64,000 nt of DNA from an uncultured Oscillospiraceae bacterium. Its GTDB lineage: Bacteria > Bacillota > Clostridia > Oscillospirales > Oscillospiraceae. The DNA lies in assembly GCA_934636655.1 (NCBI GenBank), contig CAKUAS010000010.1:1-64000 (forward strand). The letters run 5' to 3'. The notes beneath the pieces were generated by a model. That model did not search any database. It was not told the origin of the DNA and saw only the letters and a program-made list of their open reading frames with translations. The position numbers and the translations under genes are program-made. This document shows, piece by piece, positions 40,499-49,598 of this stretch; the stretch's first letter is position 1; each line of letters begins with the position of its first letter.

Positions 40499-42130
40499 TT
40501 ATGGTTCTTCCGCCGGGGCAAGTGTTTCCGTCGGCGCGGGTGTTTCTGCCGGAGCCGGAGTGGACGACGGGGTCGGCCACTTTATGTCCTCGGGGTGATA
40601 GCTGTAGTAGCTGCTCGCCTCTTTATTGCGGCTTATGAGCTCGCCGTTTTTATCGTAAACGCAGCGGTAGGTCACGGCTCCCGTGCCTATCGCAACGCTT
40701 GGATACGTTGTATCATACACCGTCCATGCCGAATAGTCCACCTTAACATAGCTGCCGTCGACGTCGGTGCCCCAAATTTCTACCGTGAGCTGACGGTTTT
40801 CGCATTTTGTTACGATCTTTATCGGAAACTCGCGGTTATTTTTGAATTTAAACTCCGGACCGCCCCAGCTGACCGTTGCGTCCATGCCCCATGGGACATA
40901 GGAAACGGCAAATCCGTGCTCGCTGCGCGTGACGATCTCGAGATTGGCATACAGCACCGCGCAGTAGAGCGTCGAGGAAGTCTGGCAAATGCCGCCGCCT
41001 ATCGACTGCACCACCTGGCCGCCGGAGTATGCCGAGGCAGACTTGAAGCCGGCCTCCGTCGTGCGCTTTCCGACGACGGTGTTATACGAAAACGTTTCGC
41101 CCGGGTTTAGAATGTATCCGTTTATCTTTTTCGCCGCAAGCTCGACGTTGGTCGCGCGGTTTGCATTGCTGGACTTATAGCCCGTTGTCTGCGAACCGAG
41201 CTTATCGGCAAAGAGCATCTTATCAAGCTGCTCGGTCGTATATTTCGGCTGCGTCACCGTCAGCGGAATTTCCACAGTTTCGCCGTTTTCGGCTTTATCC
41301 CAAAGCTTTTTGGCCTCATCGGCATCAAATTCAATGCCGGTGCGGCTTTCGGTGGCCTTCTGCGTCTCGGGATCGTATTTTGCGTCGAGCACCTCGGCGC
41401 ATATCTCCTCGTGCAGCTTGTCGAAATCGGGCTCGGCAGAGCCGTCGGACATCACGCCGTAGTTTACGCCGACGCTTCCGTCGGCAAAAGCTCGCACGAT
41501 GATATCGCAGAGCTTATCTTTATCTATATCCGCCGTGTCCGCGCCCTTTATCATCTTAAGGACCGCGTTCTCCTCGTCTATCTCGTAGCCCTTGCCCATG
41601 CGCTCGTTGTAATCGGCAAGCGCCTTATCCACCGCCTTGCGAACACCGTCGGCGTTGGCGGCTTTCATGATATCACCCTGCGTAACGGAGCCCGTTATGC
41701 ACTTAAAATAGCACATAAGATCGCTTATGGGATTTCCCGAGTGGCCGTAGTCATAGGCTGCCTGCGCAGCCTCGGCACAGCTTAGGTCCGTTCCGGCCTC
41801 GGCGGCGGTTACGGTGAATTTATAGTCGCCCGGAAGCGTCACCTCGACAGAGCCCATATCGGCGCTCCAGTGCTCTGCCTCAAGCTTTGCGGCTGCATCC
41901 TCCACGGTCATATCGCCGATAATGATGCTGCCGAGTGTCAGGTTCGGGTGTATCTTATCCGAATGACCGGCAAGGTAACCTCCGCCGAACGCGGCCACAG
42001 CAATAACTGCAATGACGATGACTGCTATGAGCACCGCTTTTTTTGCACCGCCGGACTTTTTTGCTGAAGGATTTTTGACGTTCTCGGTTTTTTTAGTTTT
42101 TTTCGGGGCTTCATGCTTACCCTTTGCCAT
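40499..42130 (-). CDS. VanW-family cell-envelope protein
   Basis: In this 543-residue protein a lysine-rich cytoplasmic N-terminus precedes one membrane helix (KKAVLIAVIVIAVIAVAAFG, ~29-48). An extracellular peptidoglycan-binding-like region follows, then the VanW domain with NPGETFSYNTVVGKRTTEAG and GGGICQTSSTLYCAVLYANLEI (~340-420). The C-terminal 35 residues are Pro/Ala/Thr-rich. VanW-type proteins are linked to the cell wall, but their reaction is not known. It is part of the hemW-vanW-metG operon. Confidence 0.88.
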   Translation of the reverse strand: MAKGKHEAPKKTKKTENVKNPSAKKSGGAKKAVLIAVIVIAVIAVAAFGGGYLAGHSDKIHPNLTLGSIIIGDMTVEDAAAKLEAEHWSADMGSVEVTLPGDYKFTVTAAEAGTDLSCAEAAQAAYDYGHSGNPISDLMCYFKCITGSVTQGDIMKAANADGVRKAVDKALADYNERMGKGYEIDEENAVLKMIKGADTADIDKDKLCDIIVRAFADGSVGVNYGVMSDGSAEPDFDKLHEEICAEVLDAKYDPETQKATESRTGIEFDADEAKKLWDKAENGETVEIPLTVTQPKYTTEQLDKMLFADKLGSQTTGYKSSNANRATNVELAAKKINGYILNPGETFSYNTVVGKRTTEAGFKSASAYSGGQVVQSIGGGICQTSSTLYCAVLYANLEIVTRSEHGFAVSYVPWGMDATVSWGGPEFKFKNNREFPIKIVTKCENRQLTVEIWGTDVDGSYVKVDYSAWTVYDTTYPSVAIGTGAVTYRCVYDKNGELISRNKEASSYYSYHPEDIKWPTPSSTPAPAETPAPTETLAPAEEP

Positions 42131-42143
42131 GGCGTTTCTCCTG

Positions 42144-43400
42144 TCAGCTCATTTTATCCCGATAAACGGAGGTGAAGCGTTCGTACTCACCCTGCGGAAG
42201 CTCCTGTTTCTTTTCCTGACGGACAGCATCACGCATCCACGGGTTATTCTCCACCTTCGCGCCGGTCTGAGCCTCTAAAACGGCGTTTATGAGGATATTT
42301 GAAATAAGAAAGCCCGCCGGGGTGAGATGCCAGCGCTCGCCGCTTTTTTCTGCCCAGCCCTTTCTTTCAAACAGCTCAAACGTCTCCTCTATTGGAGCCC
42401 AGTCGCTGCGATATATTCTATGGTATTCTTTTTCGGATATGCCGTACGTGGTTCGCATGCCAAGCATGAGATATTCCGTCGCTCTTTGAATGGGAACGAT
42501 CTTCTCGTATTCGTCGATTATCATACTGTCTCCCACGACGGCGGAGACATACTTGTCAAGATCGCGCACATAGCTGTACCTCACGCCGCCGGCGCACGAG
42601 TGCGCGCCCGGGCCGAAGCCCATATAGTCGCCGAGCTGCCAGTATTTCAGATTGTGCCGCGATTCGTAGCCGGGGATGGCGAAATTCGATATCTCGTACT
42701 GCTCAAGTCCGTAGTGCCTGAGGGTATCGACCGTGTACAGGTACATGTCCGCCTGCTCGTCCTCGTCGGGTATGAGCGGCGAGCCGAGATAGCTGCGGTA
42801 CATGGGCGTGCCCTCCTCGAGCTTGAGGCCGTAGCAGGAAAGATGCTCCGGGTGCAGCTCAAGCGCACGCGAGAGCGTCTCGGCCCAGTCGCCGCGCGTC
42901 TGGCTCGGCAGGCCGTAGATGAGGTCGAGGCTCACGTTTTCAAAGCCCACCTCGCGCGCGGTGTCGACCGCAAGCTCCGCCTGGCGGAAATTATGCCGCC
43001 TGCCGATGATCTTCAGGATGTCGTTATTTGCCGACTGCACGCCGATCGAGAGCCTGTTTACCCCCTCCGCGCGCAGAAGCTTTAATTCGTCAAGCTTCGC
43101 CGTGTCGGGGTTTACCTCAACGGTGATCTCGGAATCAATGCGCACGTTGCCCATGCGCTTTAATTCGTCGAGGATCTCGACGATGCGCTTTGCGCCATAG
43201 CAGCTGGGCGTTCCGCCGCCGATGTATATGCTGTCGATCTCGTAGCTGCTCATCGCTTCGGCAGACTCGCTTATGTGCGATAAAAGCGCAGACTGATAGT
43301 CGGGCATGCGCTGTTTGCCGCCGGCGATCGAGTAAAAGTCGCAGTAGCTGCATTTTGACACGCAGAACGGTATATGAATGTAAACTCCAAGTCTATCCAT
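42144..43400 (-). CDS. hemW: HemW/HemN-like radical SAM protein
   Basis: In this 418-residue protein the radical-SAM motif CVSKCSYCDF lies at ~14-23. GGGTPS (~68) and the C-terminal HemN domain (WAEKSGERWHLTPAGFLISN) follow. HemW proteins are heme chaperones, often annotated as oxygen-independent coproporphyrinogen oxidase. It is the first gene of a four-gene minus-strand operon. ATG 43400 is chosen; the region just upstream is an intergenic repeat. Confidence 0.88.
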   Translation of the reverse strand: MDRLGVYIHIPFCVSKCSYCDFYSIAGGKQRMPDYQSALLSHISESAEAMSSYEIDSIYIGGGTPSCYGAKRIVEILDELKRMGNVRIDSEITVEVNPDTAKLDELKLLRAEGVNRLSIGVQSANNDILKIIGRRHNFRQAELAVDTAREVGFENVSLDLIYGLPSQTRGDWAETLSRALELHPEHLSCYGLKLEEGTPMYRSYLGSPLIPDEDEQADMYLYTVDTLRHYGLEQYEISNFAIPGYESRHNLKYWQLGDYMGFGPGAHSCAGGVRYSYVRDLDKYVSAVVGDSMIIDEYEKIVPIQRATEYLMLGMRTTYGISEKEYHRIYRSDWAPIEETFELFERKGWAEKSGERWHLTPAGFLISNILINAVLEAQTGAKVENNPWMRDAVRQEKKQELPQGEYERFTSVYRDKMS

Positions 43401-43401
43401 G

Positions 43402-43600
43402 TTTTTCAGAGGCGAATTAACGCTTCTCCTATACATTTATTGCGGTGCCCCGACCGGAAGGTACGGAGGAAACCGTTTTTTGCCTCGCGCTGCGGTACTG
43501 CGCCGCACTTACGGGGCGCGGCAGGCTCACGGTTCCCTCCGCAGTTTCGTTACCGGGCTACCGCACTCACCGTATCGTTAGCCGCCCCGTGCGCTATTAA
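43402..43600. repeat. Intergenic MITE-like repeat, copy 3
   Basis: It begins TTTTTCAGAGGCGAATTAAC, followed by TATACATTTATTGCGGTGCCC. The right half in reverse reads GCGCACGGGGCGGCTAACGA, then GGTAGCCCGGTAACGA. It fills the whole space between hemW and htpG. Confidence 0.75.
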
Positions 43601-45519
43601 AAAAGACTGCAGACGAGGTCGGCATAGGCGGTGGGATCTTCTATCTCGACGCCCGCTATAAGCTCGGACTGCGCGTAGAGTATCTTTGAAAGCTTCGCGG
43701 CCCTGTCCTTATCGCCGTCGTCGTAGGCCTTCTTTATGGCAAGGCAGGCCGGATGCGCGGCGTTGAGCTCAAGTACACGGTCGGCGCGCAGCTTGCGCAT
43801 CTCCTCGCTCGGTCCGTTGCGGAAGTATTTCTCCATCTCCAGTGTGAAGCCGCCGGTCGAGGTCAGGCAGCAGGACGAAGAAACGAGCTTGCTCGACAGC
43901 GTTACCTGCTTGAGCTTCTCATCACCGATGCTGTCGCGGATGAAGTCGAGCACTTCCTTGTTCTCAACGACCTTTTCCTCCGCGGCCTTCTTTTCCTCCT
44001 CGGTCTGGAAGCCGAGATCCTCGGTCAAAACGTTTACAAAGCCCTTGCCCTCGTACATGCGGAGCTGCTGGAGCACGGTCTCGTCTATTGGGTGGTCAAG
44101 ATAGAGTATCTCGTAACCGCGCGAACGTACCTCTTCGCACTGCGGCAGCGCCATTGCGTGCTTTACGGTATCCGCCGAAGCGTAGTAGATGGCCTTCTGG
44201 CTCTCGGGCATTGCGTCAACATACTCCTTGAGCGAGCGCATGGACTCCTCGGATGTGTAGAATATGAGCAGGTCTTTGAGGAAATCAGTGTAGCGGCCAT
44301 ACTCGTCGCAGACACCGCACTTGATATGGATGCCGAAATTCTTCCAGAACGTCTCGTACTTCGGGCGATCGTCGCGCATCATTTTTTCAAGCTCGGCCTT
44401 GATCTTCTTTTCGAGGTTCTGGCCGATGACCTTGAGCTGGCGGTTGTGTTGAAGTATCTCACGCGAGATGTTCAGGCTCAGGTCGGGCGAATCGACAACG
44501 CCGCGCGCGAACTCAAAATAGTCGTGCAGCAGCTTGTCGCAGTCTTCCATGATGAGCACGCCGTTGCAGTAGAGCTTTACGCCCTTCTTCGTCGCGCCGG
44601 ATATGCCGTTGTCGATGTCCTTGCCCGGAATGAACAGCATCGCCTTGTAGGACACTACGCCCTCGGCGTTTATTCTAAGCACCGCCGCGGGATCGGTCTG
44701 ATCGCGGTTCGTTTCCTTGTACCACTCAACGCATTCCTCGTCGGTGACCTCAGTCTTGGCGCGCTGCCAGATGGGCACCATGGAGTTTACGGTCTCGGGA
44801 GAAGTGACATTGACGGTGTGCATGATGGGCTTGCCGTCTGCGTCCTCCTCGCCGGTGGGCTGCTGCTCCTGATGGGTGATGTCCATGACGATGGGCCAGC
44901 GGACATAGTCGGAATACTTCTTGACCAGTGCCTTGAGCTTCCATATCTCGAGGAACGAGCCGTAGATCTCCTCGTCGGTATCCTCTTTTATGTGCATGAT
45001 TACATCCGTGCCTGGCTTATACTTGTCACACTCGGTAACGGTATAGCCGTCGGCTCCGGTGCTTTCCCATTTGACACCCTTATCCTCACCGTATTTTTTC
45101 GTGATAACGGTGACTTTATCGGAGACCATAAAGGCCGAGTAAAAGCCGACGCCGAACTGACCGATGATGGATATATCGTCTTTTTCCGCCTCTTCGGCGC
45201 TCATATCGTTTTTGAATTTGAACGATCCGCTCTTTGCGATGACACCGAGGTTCTTCTCGGCCTCCTCCTGGCTCATGCCGATGCCGTTATCGGACACGGT
45301 GATGGTGCGCGCGTCCTTGTCGACGGTGATGCGGATACGGTAATCGGCTCTGTCAAGGCCGACCTTGTCGTCCGTCAGCGAGATGTAGCAAAGCTTGTCT
45401 ATCGCGTCGGATGCATTGGAGATGATCTCTCTGAGGAATATCTCCTTGTTGGTGTAGATCGAGTTGATCATGAGGTCAAGCAGGCGCTTGCTCTCTGCTT
45501 TGAATTGTTTTTTAGCCAT
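43597..45519 (-). CDS. htpG: Chaperone HtpG (Hsp90)
   Basis: This 640-residue ATP-dependent chaperone has the N-terminal GHKL ATPase motifs (EIISNASDAIDKL, DNGIGM, GQFGVGFYSAFMV), a middle domain with the catalytic arginine region (NISREILQHN) and a C-terminal dimerisation part. GGAGG 8 bases upstream selects ATG 45519. It is monocistronic, bounded by intergenic repeats on both sides. Confidence 0.96.
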   Translation of the reverse strand: MAKKQFKAESKRLLDLMINSIYTNKEIFLREIISNASDAIDKLCYISLTDDKVGLDRADYRIRITVDKDARTITVSDNGIGMSQEEAEKNLGVIAKSGSFKFKNDMSAEEAEKDDISIIGQFGVGFYSAFMVSDKVTVITKKYGEDKGVKWESTGADGYTVTECDKYKPGTDVIMHIKEDTDEEIYGSFLEIWKLKALVKKYSDYVRWPIVMDITHQEQQPTGEEDADGKPIMHTVNVTSPETVNSMVPIWQRAKTEVTDEECVEWYKETNRDQTDPAAVLRINAEGVVSYKAMLFIPGKDIDNGISGATKKGVKLYCNGVLIMEDCDKLLHDYFEFARGVVDSPDLSLNISREILQHNRQLKVIGQNLEKKIKAELEKMMRDDRPKYETFWKNFGIHIKCGVCDEYGRYTDFLKDLLIFYTSEESMRSLKEYVDAMPESQKAIYYASADTVKHAMALPQCEEVRSRGYEILYLDHPIDETVLQQLRMYEGKGFVNVLTEDLGFQTEEEKKAAEEKVVENKEVLDFIRDSIGDEKLKQVTLSSKLVSSSCCLTSTGGFTLEMEKYFRNGPSEEMRKLRADRVLELNAAHPACLAIKKAYDDGDKDRAAKLSKILYAQSELIAGVEIEDPTAYADLVCSLF

Positions 45520-45609
45520 GTTCAAAACCTCCGTTTACCTTACGGCTGCCCTCGCGCAGCAAGGGCAAATTATAATAGTTTATTATAACACAATATCCTC
45601 ACATTTCAA

Positions 45610-45775
45610 CCTTTTTAGAGGTGAATTGAGGCACCGATCGCCCCTACGAACAGATTTCGGTTTCGGCAATACTTCAGGAAGCGGAACAGGCAAGATGCGT
45701 TCCGTACATAGCACGAGCAAAACCGGGTTCCTCCGCAGCAAATGTATATGCAGGTACGTCAAAGTGCCTCAAAAA
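45610..45775. repeat. Intergenic MITE-like repeat, copy 4
   Basis: It starts TTTTTAGAGGTGAATTGAGG. The other end in reverse reads TTTTTTGAGGCACTTTGACG, then ATATACATTTGCTGCGGAGG. The inner part is diverged. The right end supplies the stop codon of the CDF transporter gene. Confidence 0.7.
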
Positions 45776-46938
45776 ACAAAGGAGGTATCTACGGTGACGA
45801 TGGCGAAATGGTCAGGGAGCTTTTCCTCAACGGTGCGGCAGATGATACGCCGAAACTCCTCGGGGGTCTTGCCGACGGCGGTGTCCATTACGACGTCAAA
45901 AATGAGGTTTGTATGGCTCGGACCCATGACCAAGCGAAAATCGTGGATGCCGCGCAGGCCCTCAACGCCGCTGAGCGCTTCCTCGAGCGCGGCGCGCTCG
46001 GCATTGACCTGTTCGTTATCTGTCTCGACTGGGTCCATGTGTATCGTCGCATCGCAGCCGAGAGCATCCTTGAGTCCCCTCTCGATGGTGTCGATGCTGT
46101 CATGGATCTCGAAAATATCGCCTCGGCCGTCGACCTCCGCGTGCAGCGAGATCATCATGCGCCCCGGGCCGTAGTCATGGACCACGAGGTCGTGCATACC
46201 GAGCACCACATCCGAGCTCATGACGATGTTTTCAATACTCTGCACGAGCTCCGGATCGGGAGCCTGACCGAGCAGAGGCGAGAGCGTATCCTTGGCCACA
46301 CCGTAACCGGCAAACAGGATGAACACCGCGACCGCTGCGCCTGCCCAGCCGTCGATATTGACCTTGAACAGCCAGCTCACGCCCATAGACAGCAGTACGA
46401 CCGCCGTCGCGATCGAATCGGACAGGCTGTCCGCTCCCGTGGCGGCCATAGCCGAAGACGAGATCTTCCTGCCCACCGCGCGGTTATACGCAAACATATA
46501 CAGCTTGACCAGAATCGACACAAGCAGGATCGCTGCCGGCAGCAGCCCGACTTCGACCGGCTCGGGACTCACGATTTTTTCGACCGAGCTTATGAGCAGC
46601 TCAACACCCATAACGATGATAAGCGCTGCGACCGCGAGACCGGAGATATACTCTATCCTGCCGTGACCGAAGGGGTGATCCGGGTCTGGCTTTTTGCCCG
46701 AAAGGCGGAATCCCAGCAGCGATATCGCCGACGCGCCCGCGTCCGAAAGGTTGTTGAACGCATCCGCCGTGATGGCTATCGAGCCCGAGATCACCCCGGC
46801 AGCATACTTCCCCGCAAACAGCAGCACATTCAGGAATATGCCCAGAACGCTGCATAGCGTGCCGTATGCCTTGCGCACCAGCGGATCAGTATATTCCGTC
46901 GGATTTTTTATGAACATTCTTGACAGTAACTTGATCAT
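45769..46938 (-). CDS. CDF-family cation efflux transporter
   Basis: This 389-residue protein has six predicted membrane helices in the first ~220 residues, with the metal site pairs DAFNNLSDAG and GADSLSDSIAT and the HPFGHGRIEY loop. The C-terminal cytoplasmic dimer domain (LGMHDLVVHDYGPGRMMISLHAEVDG) is followed by a second similar ~85-residue extension with ALSGVEGLRGIHDFRLVMGP. CDF proteins export Zn2+, Mn2+ or Fe2+; the metal here cannot be told. Its TGA stop is the first part of an intergenic repeat. Confidence 0.9.
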   Translation of the reverse strand: MIKLLSRMFIKNPTEYTDPLVRKAYGTLCSVLGIFLNVLLFAGKYAAGVISGSIAITADAFNNLSDAGASAISLLGFRLSGKKPDPDHPFGHGRIEYISGLAVAALIIVMGVELLISSVEKIVSPEPVEVGLLPAAILLVSILVKLYMFAYNRAVGRKISSSAMAATGADSLSDSIATAVVLLSMGVSWLFKVNIDGWAGAAVAVFILFAGYGVAKDTLSPLLGQAPDPELVQSIENIVMSSDVVLGMHDLVVHDYGPGRMMISLHAEVDGRGDIFEIHDSIDTIERGLKDALGCDATIHMDPVETDNEQVNAERAALEEALSGVEGLRGIHDFRLVMGPSHTNLIFDVVMDTAVGKTPEEFRRIICRTVEEKLPDHFAIVTVDTSFVF

Positions 46939-47199
46939 TCTTTTCAGCAGCGCTTCAGCGCCTCTCCTTTATATTTCCTGATTCTATATTGAAACTTCCG
47001 GTGTATAGCCTGTGATGTTCGCTCAAAGTGCGAAGCAGTTCAATTCATGCGCCTGCACACATGGCTATCGGCTGCAAAAGATTATATAATGCATTCAGTC
47101 CGAACACAAGAAAATTAATAAAAACTTGACAATACTGTCTTGATGTTTGTTTACATTTGTAATAAAATAAGTAGACATCCAATTCAGTGGGAGAAACGC
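46939..47199 (+). promoter_or_regulatory. Promoter region of the MMPL operon, with a TTACA palindrome
   Basis: A TTGATG/TAAAAT pair (47140-47145 and 47163-47168, 17 bases apart) is a promoter candidate. A perfect palindrome TTACA-TT-TGTAA at 47151-47162 sits in its spacer and may bind a repressor. No regulator gene is adjacent. Another TTGACA lies at 47126-47131. GGGAGA precedes the ATG at 47200. Confidence 0.5.
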
Positions 47200-49527
47200 A
47201 TGCACAAATTAGCCAGATTTATCATTGACAGCAGGAAGATCATACTCGTGCTGTTTATAGCCTTAGCCTGCCTGTCGGTCTATACTTCGCAGCTTACTAC
47301 GGTCGAAAACGATCTTTATCATTTTCTCCCTACGGATACGGAAACACGGCGCGGCTTAAACGCCATGGACGGTGAGTTTACCACCTATGCGACGGCCGAT
47401 CTGATGATCGAGCACATATCATATGACGATGCGCTCGATCTTTCGCAGGACATCGCGGAACTCGACGGTGTGCGTTCGGCAAGCTTCGACGATACCGAAG
47501 AGCACTACAAATCCGGTACGGCACTCATAACGGTGAATTTTGCCGGAACGGTGAACGACGATGTCAGCAAAACCGCGCTCGAGGCTGTGAATGCGCTCGT
47601 CGGGCAGCGGTATGACTCCGAAAACGTTAAGCTCTACACCGAGGTCGGCACAAATTTCAGCAGTCAGCTTCTCGGCGAAATGCTCATTATCGGCGCGCTG
47701 AGCGTCGTGACGGTCATCATTCTGCTGCTTCTTACCTCGCGTAGCTACGCGGAAGTGCCGGTGCTGCTGATAACCTTCGCAATGGCGGCCGCCATACAGC
47801 AGGGCTCGAACTTCCTGTTTAAAGAGATATCGTATGTCGCAAACTCCGTAACGCTCATTTTGCAGCTTGCGCTGGCAATAGATTACGCGATCATACTGTG
47901 CAACCGTTTTGCGGAAGAGCGGCAGCATTTTGAAGCATATGACGCGGCCATCGAGGCGCTTTCAAAGGCGATACCCGAGATCGCCTCCTCCTCGCTTACG
48001 ACCATCGGCGGCCTTGTTGCCATGACGTTCATGCAGTTCGGCCTCGGCGGCGACCTCGGCAAGGTGCTGATAAAGTCCATACTCATTTCCATGCTGACGG
48101 TGTTCCTGCTTATGCCCGGCCTGCTTTTGATGTTCAGCCGCCGGATAGAAAAAACGAAGCACCGCAGCTTCATGCCGAACATAAACGCGATCGGCCGCTT
48201 TGCCTGGAGATCGCATAAGATCGTACCGCCGGTGTTTATCATCATCGCCGCCGCTGCGTTCTTCTTCTCGAGCATGTGTCCGTTTTCGTATAACTACAGC
48301 GACGACTACCCCCTGCGCCTGAACGAGTCGCAAAAGGCGCATCAGGATATCATAAACACCTTCGGCAACAACAACATGATGGCTCTCGTCGTTCCGGCGG
48401 GAGACTATGAGACGCAGGCAGAGATGCTCGACGAGATATCGCAGCTCGACAACGTCACGTCGGTGCTCGGTATCGCCTCGGTCAAGGTCGCGGGCGATTA
48501 CCGGCTCGGAGACAAGCTCAGCATCGCGGAGTTTTCCGAGCTTGCCGGACTTGACGATACGACGGCCTCGGCACTGTTCGTGTTCTACGCCGCACGCCAC
48601 GCCGATTACGATCAGGTAGAGTCGAATATGCGCGAATATAAAGTCCCGCTCATCGATCTGTTTTTGTTCCTTCATGATATTGCCGAGGAGGGTAGCATTG
48701 AGCTTTCACAGGATAAGCTCGACATGATCGAGAGCCTGTATGCTCAGCTCGCCGATGCCAAGGCCCAGCTTCAGGGCGAGCACTACAGCCGCATGTTAGT
48801 ATATTCGGGCACGCCCGTGCAGTCGGACGAAAGCTACGCTCTCATATCCGAGATTCACGGCATTGCCGAAGAATACTACGGCGACGATGTTTACGTCACC
48901 GGCGACGCGACAGCCGCGCGCGACCTCAAGGATTCGTTCTCGACCGATAACATAATGGTCAGTGCGCTGTCGGCGTTGTTCGTTGTTATCGTCATAATGT
49001 TCGTTTTCCGCTCGGCGGGGCTTTCGCTTCTTCTCATCGCGGTCATTCAGGGCAGCATCTGGCTCAACTTCTCGATATCGTACTTCACGCAGAGCCCGGT
49101 ATTCTTCGTCGGATACCTTATCGTAAGCGCCATTCAGATGGGCGCAAATATTGACTACGCGATAGTCGTTTCAAACCGCTATCTCGATCTGCGCAATCAG
49201 AATGTTTCGCGCCGCAAGTCGATACGCCTTGCGCTCAACGGTGCGCTGTCGACGCTTATAACAAGCGGCAGCATTCTCGTCATTGCGGGTCTGCTCATCG
49301 GCTTTATAAGCACCGAGAGCATAATCTCCGTCATCGGCCTCGTGCTGGGACGCGGAACCATCATATCTCTGCTGCTGGTGCTGTTCGTTCTGCCGCAGAT
49401 GCTTGTCTGGGGAGACAGGTTCATCATGCGCACGACGCTCAGAAGAAGGAACCGCCGTCTGCGTCCGATCTTTTCAGAAGACATTGAGCAGATCGCGCAG
49501 AAGCAGAGGGGAACATCTAATAAATAA
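47200..49527 (+). CDS. MMPL/RND-superfamily exporter
   Basis: This 775-residue protein has about 12 membrane helices in two homologous halves, each with an external loop domain. The proton-relay Asp-Tyr pairs are visible in LQLALAIDYAIILCNRF and QMGANIDYAIVVSNRY. Such MMPL proteins export lipids or small hydrophobic compounds. It is followed 71 bases later by a coiled-coil membrane protein, which suggests a two-part envelope machine. ATG 47200 is preferred to an upstream in-frame start by ribosome-site spacing. Confidence 0.9.
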   Translation: MHKLARFIIDSRKIILVLFIALACLSVYTSQLTTVENDLYHFLPTDTETRRGLNAMDGEFTTYATADLMIEHISYDDALDLSQDIAELDGVRSASFDDTEEHYKSGTALITVNFAGTVNDDVSKTALEAVNALVGQRYDSENVKLYTEVGTNFSSQLLGEMLIIGALSVVTVIILLLLTSRSYAEVPVLLITFAMAAAIQQGSNFLFKEISYVANSVTLILQLALAIDYAIILCNRFAEERQHFEAYDAAIEALSKAIPEIASSSLTTIGGLVAMTFMQFGLGGDLGKVLIKSILISMLTVFLLMPGLLLMFSRRIEKTKHRSFMPNINAIGRFAWRSHKIVPPVFIIIAAAAFFFSSMCPFSYNYSDDYPLRLNESQKAHQDIINTFGNNNMMALVVPAGDYETQAEMLDEISQLDNVTSVLGIASVKVAGDYRLGDKLSIAEFSELAGLDDTTASALFVFYAARHADYDQVESNMREYKVPLIDLFLFLHDIAEEGSIELSQDKLDMIESLYAQLADAKAQLQGEHYSRMLVYSGTPVQSDESYALISEIHGIAEEYYGDDVYVTGDATAARDLKDSFSTDNIMVSALSALFVVIVIMFVFRSAGLSLLLIAVIQGSIWLNFSISYFTQSPVFFVGYLIVSAIQMGANIDYAIVVSNRYLDLRNQNVSRRKSIRLALNGALSTLITSGSILVIAGLLIGFISTESIISVIGLVLGRGTIISLLLVLFVLPQMLVWGDRFIMRTTLRRRNRRLRPIFSEDIEQIAQKQRGTSNK

Positions 49528-49598
49528 TCCCGTCAAATCAAGTAATTTCGTCGGAGGCATTGGGGGAAATATGCTTCTGTGGAGAAAGGAACATAAGC

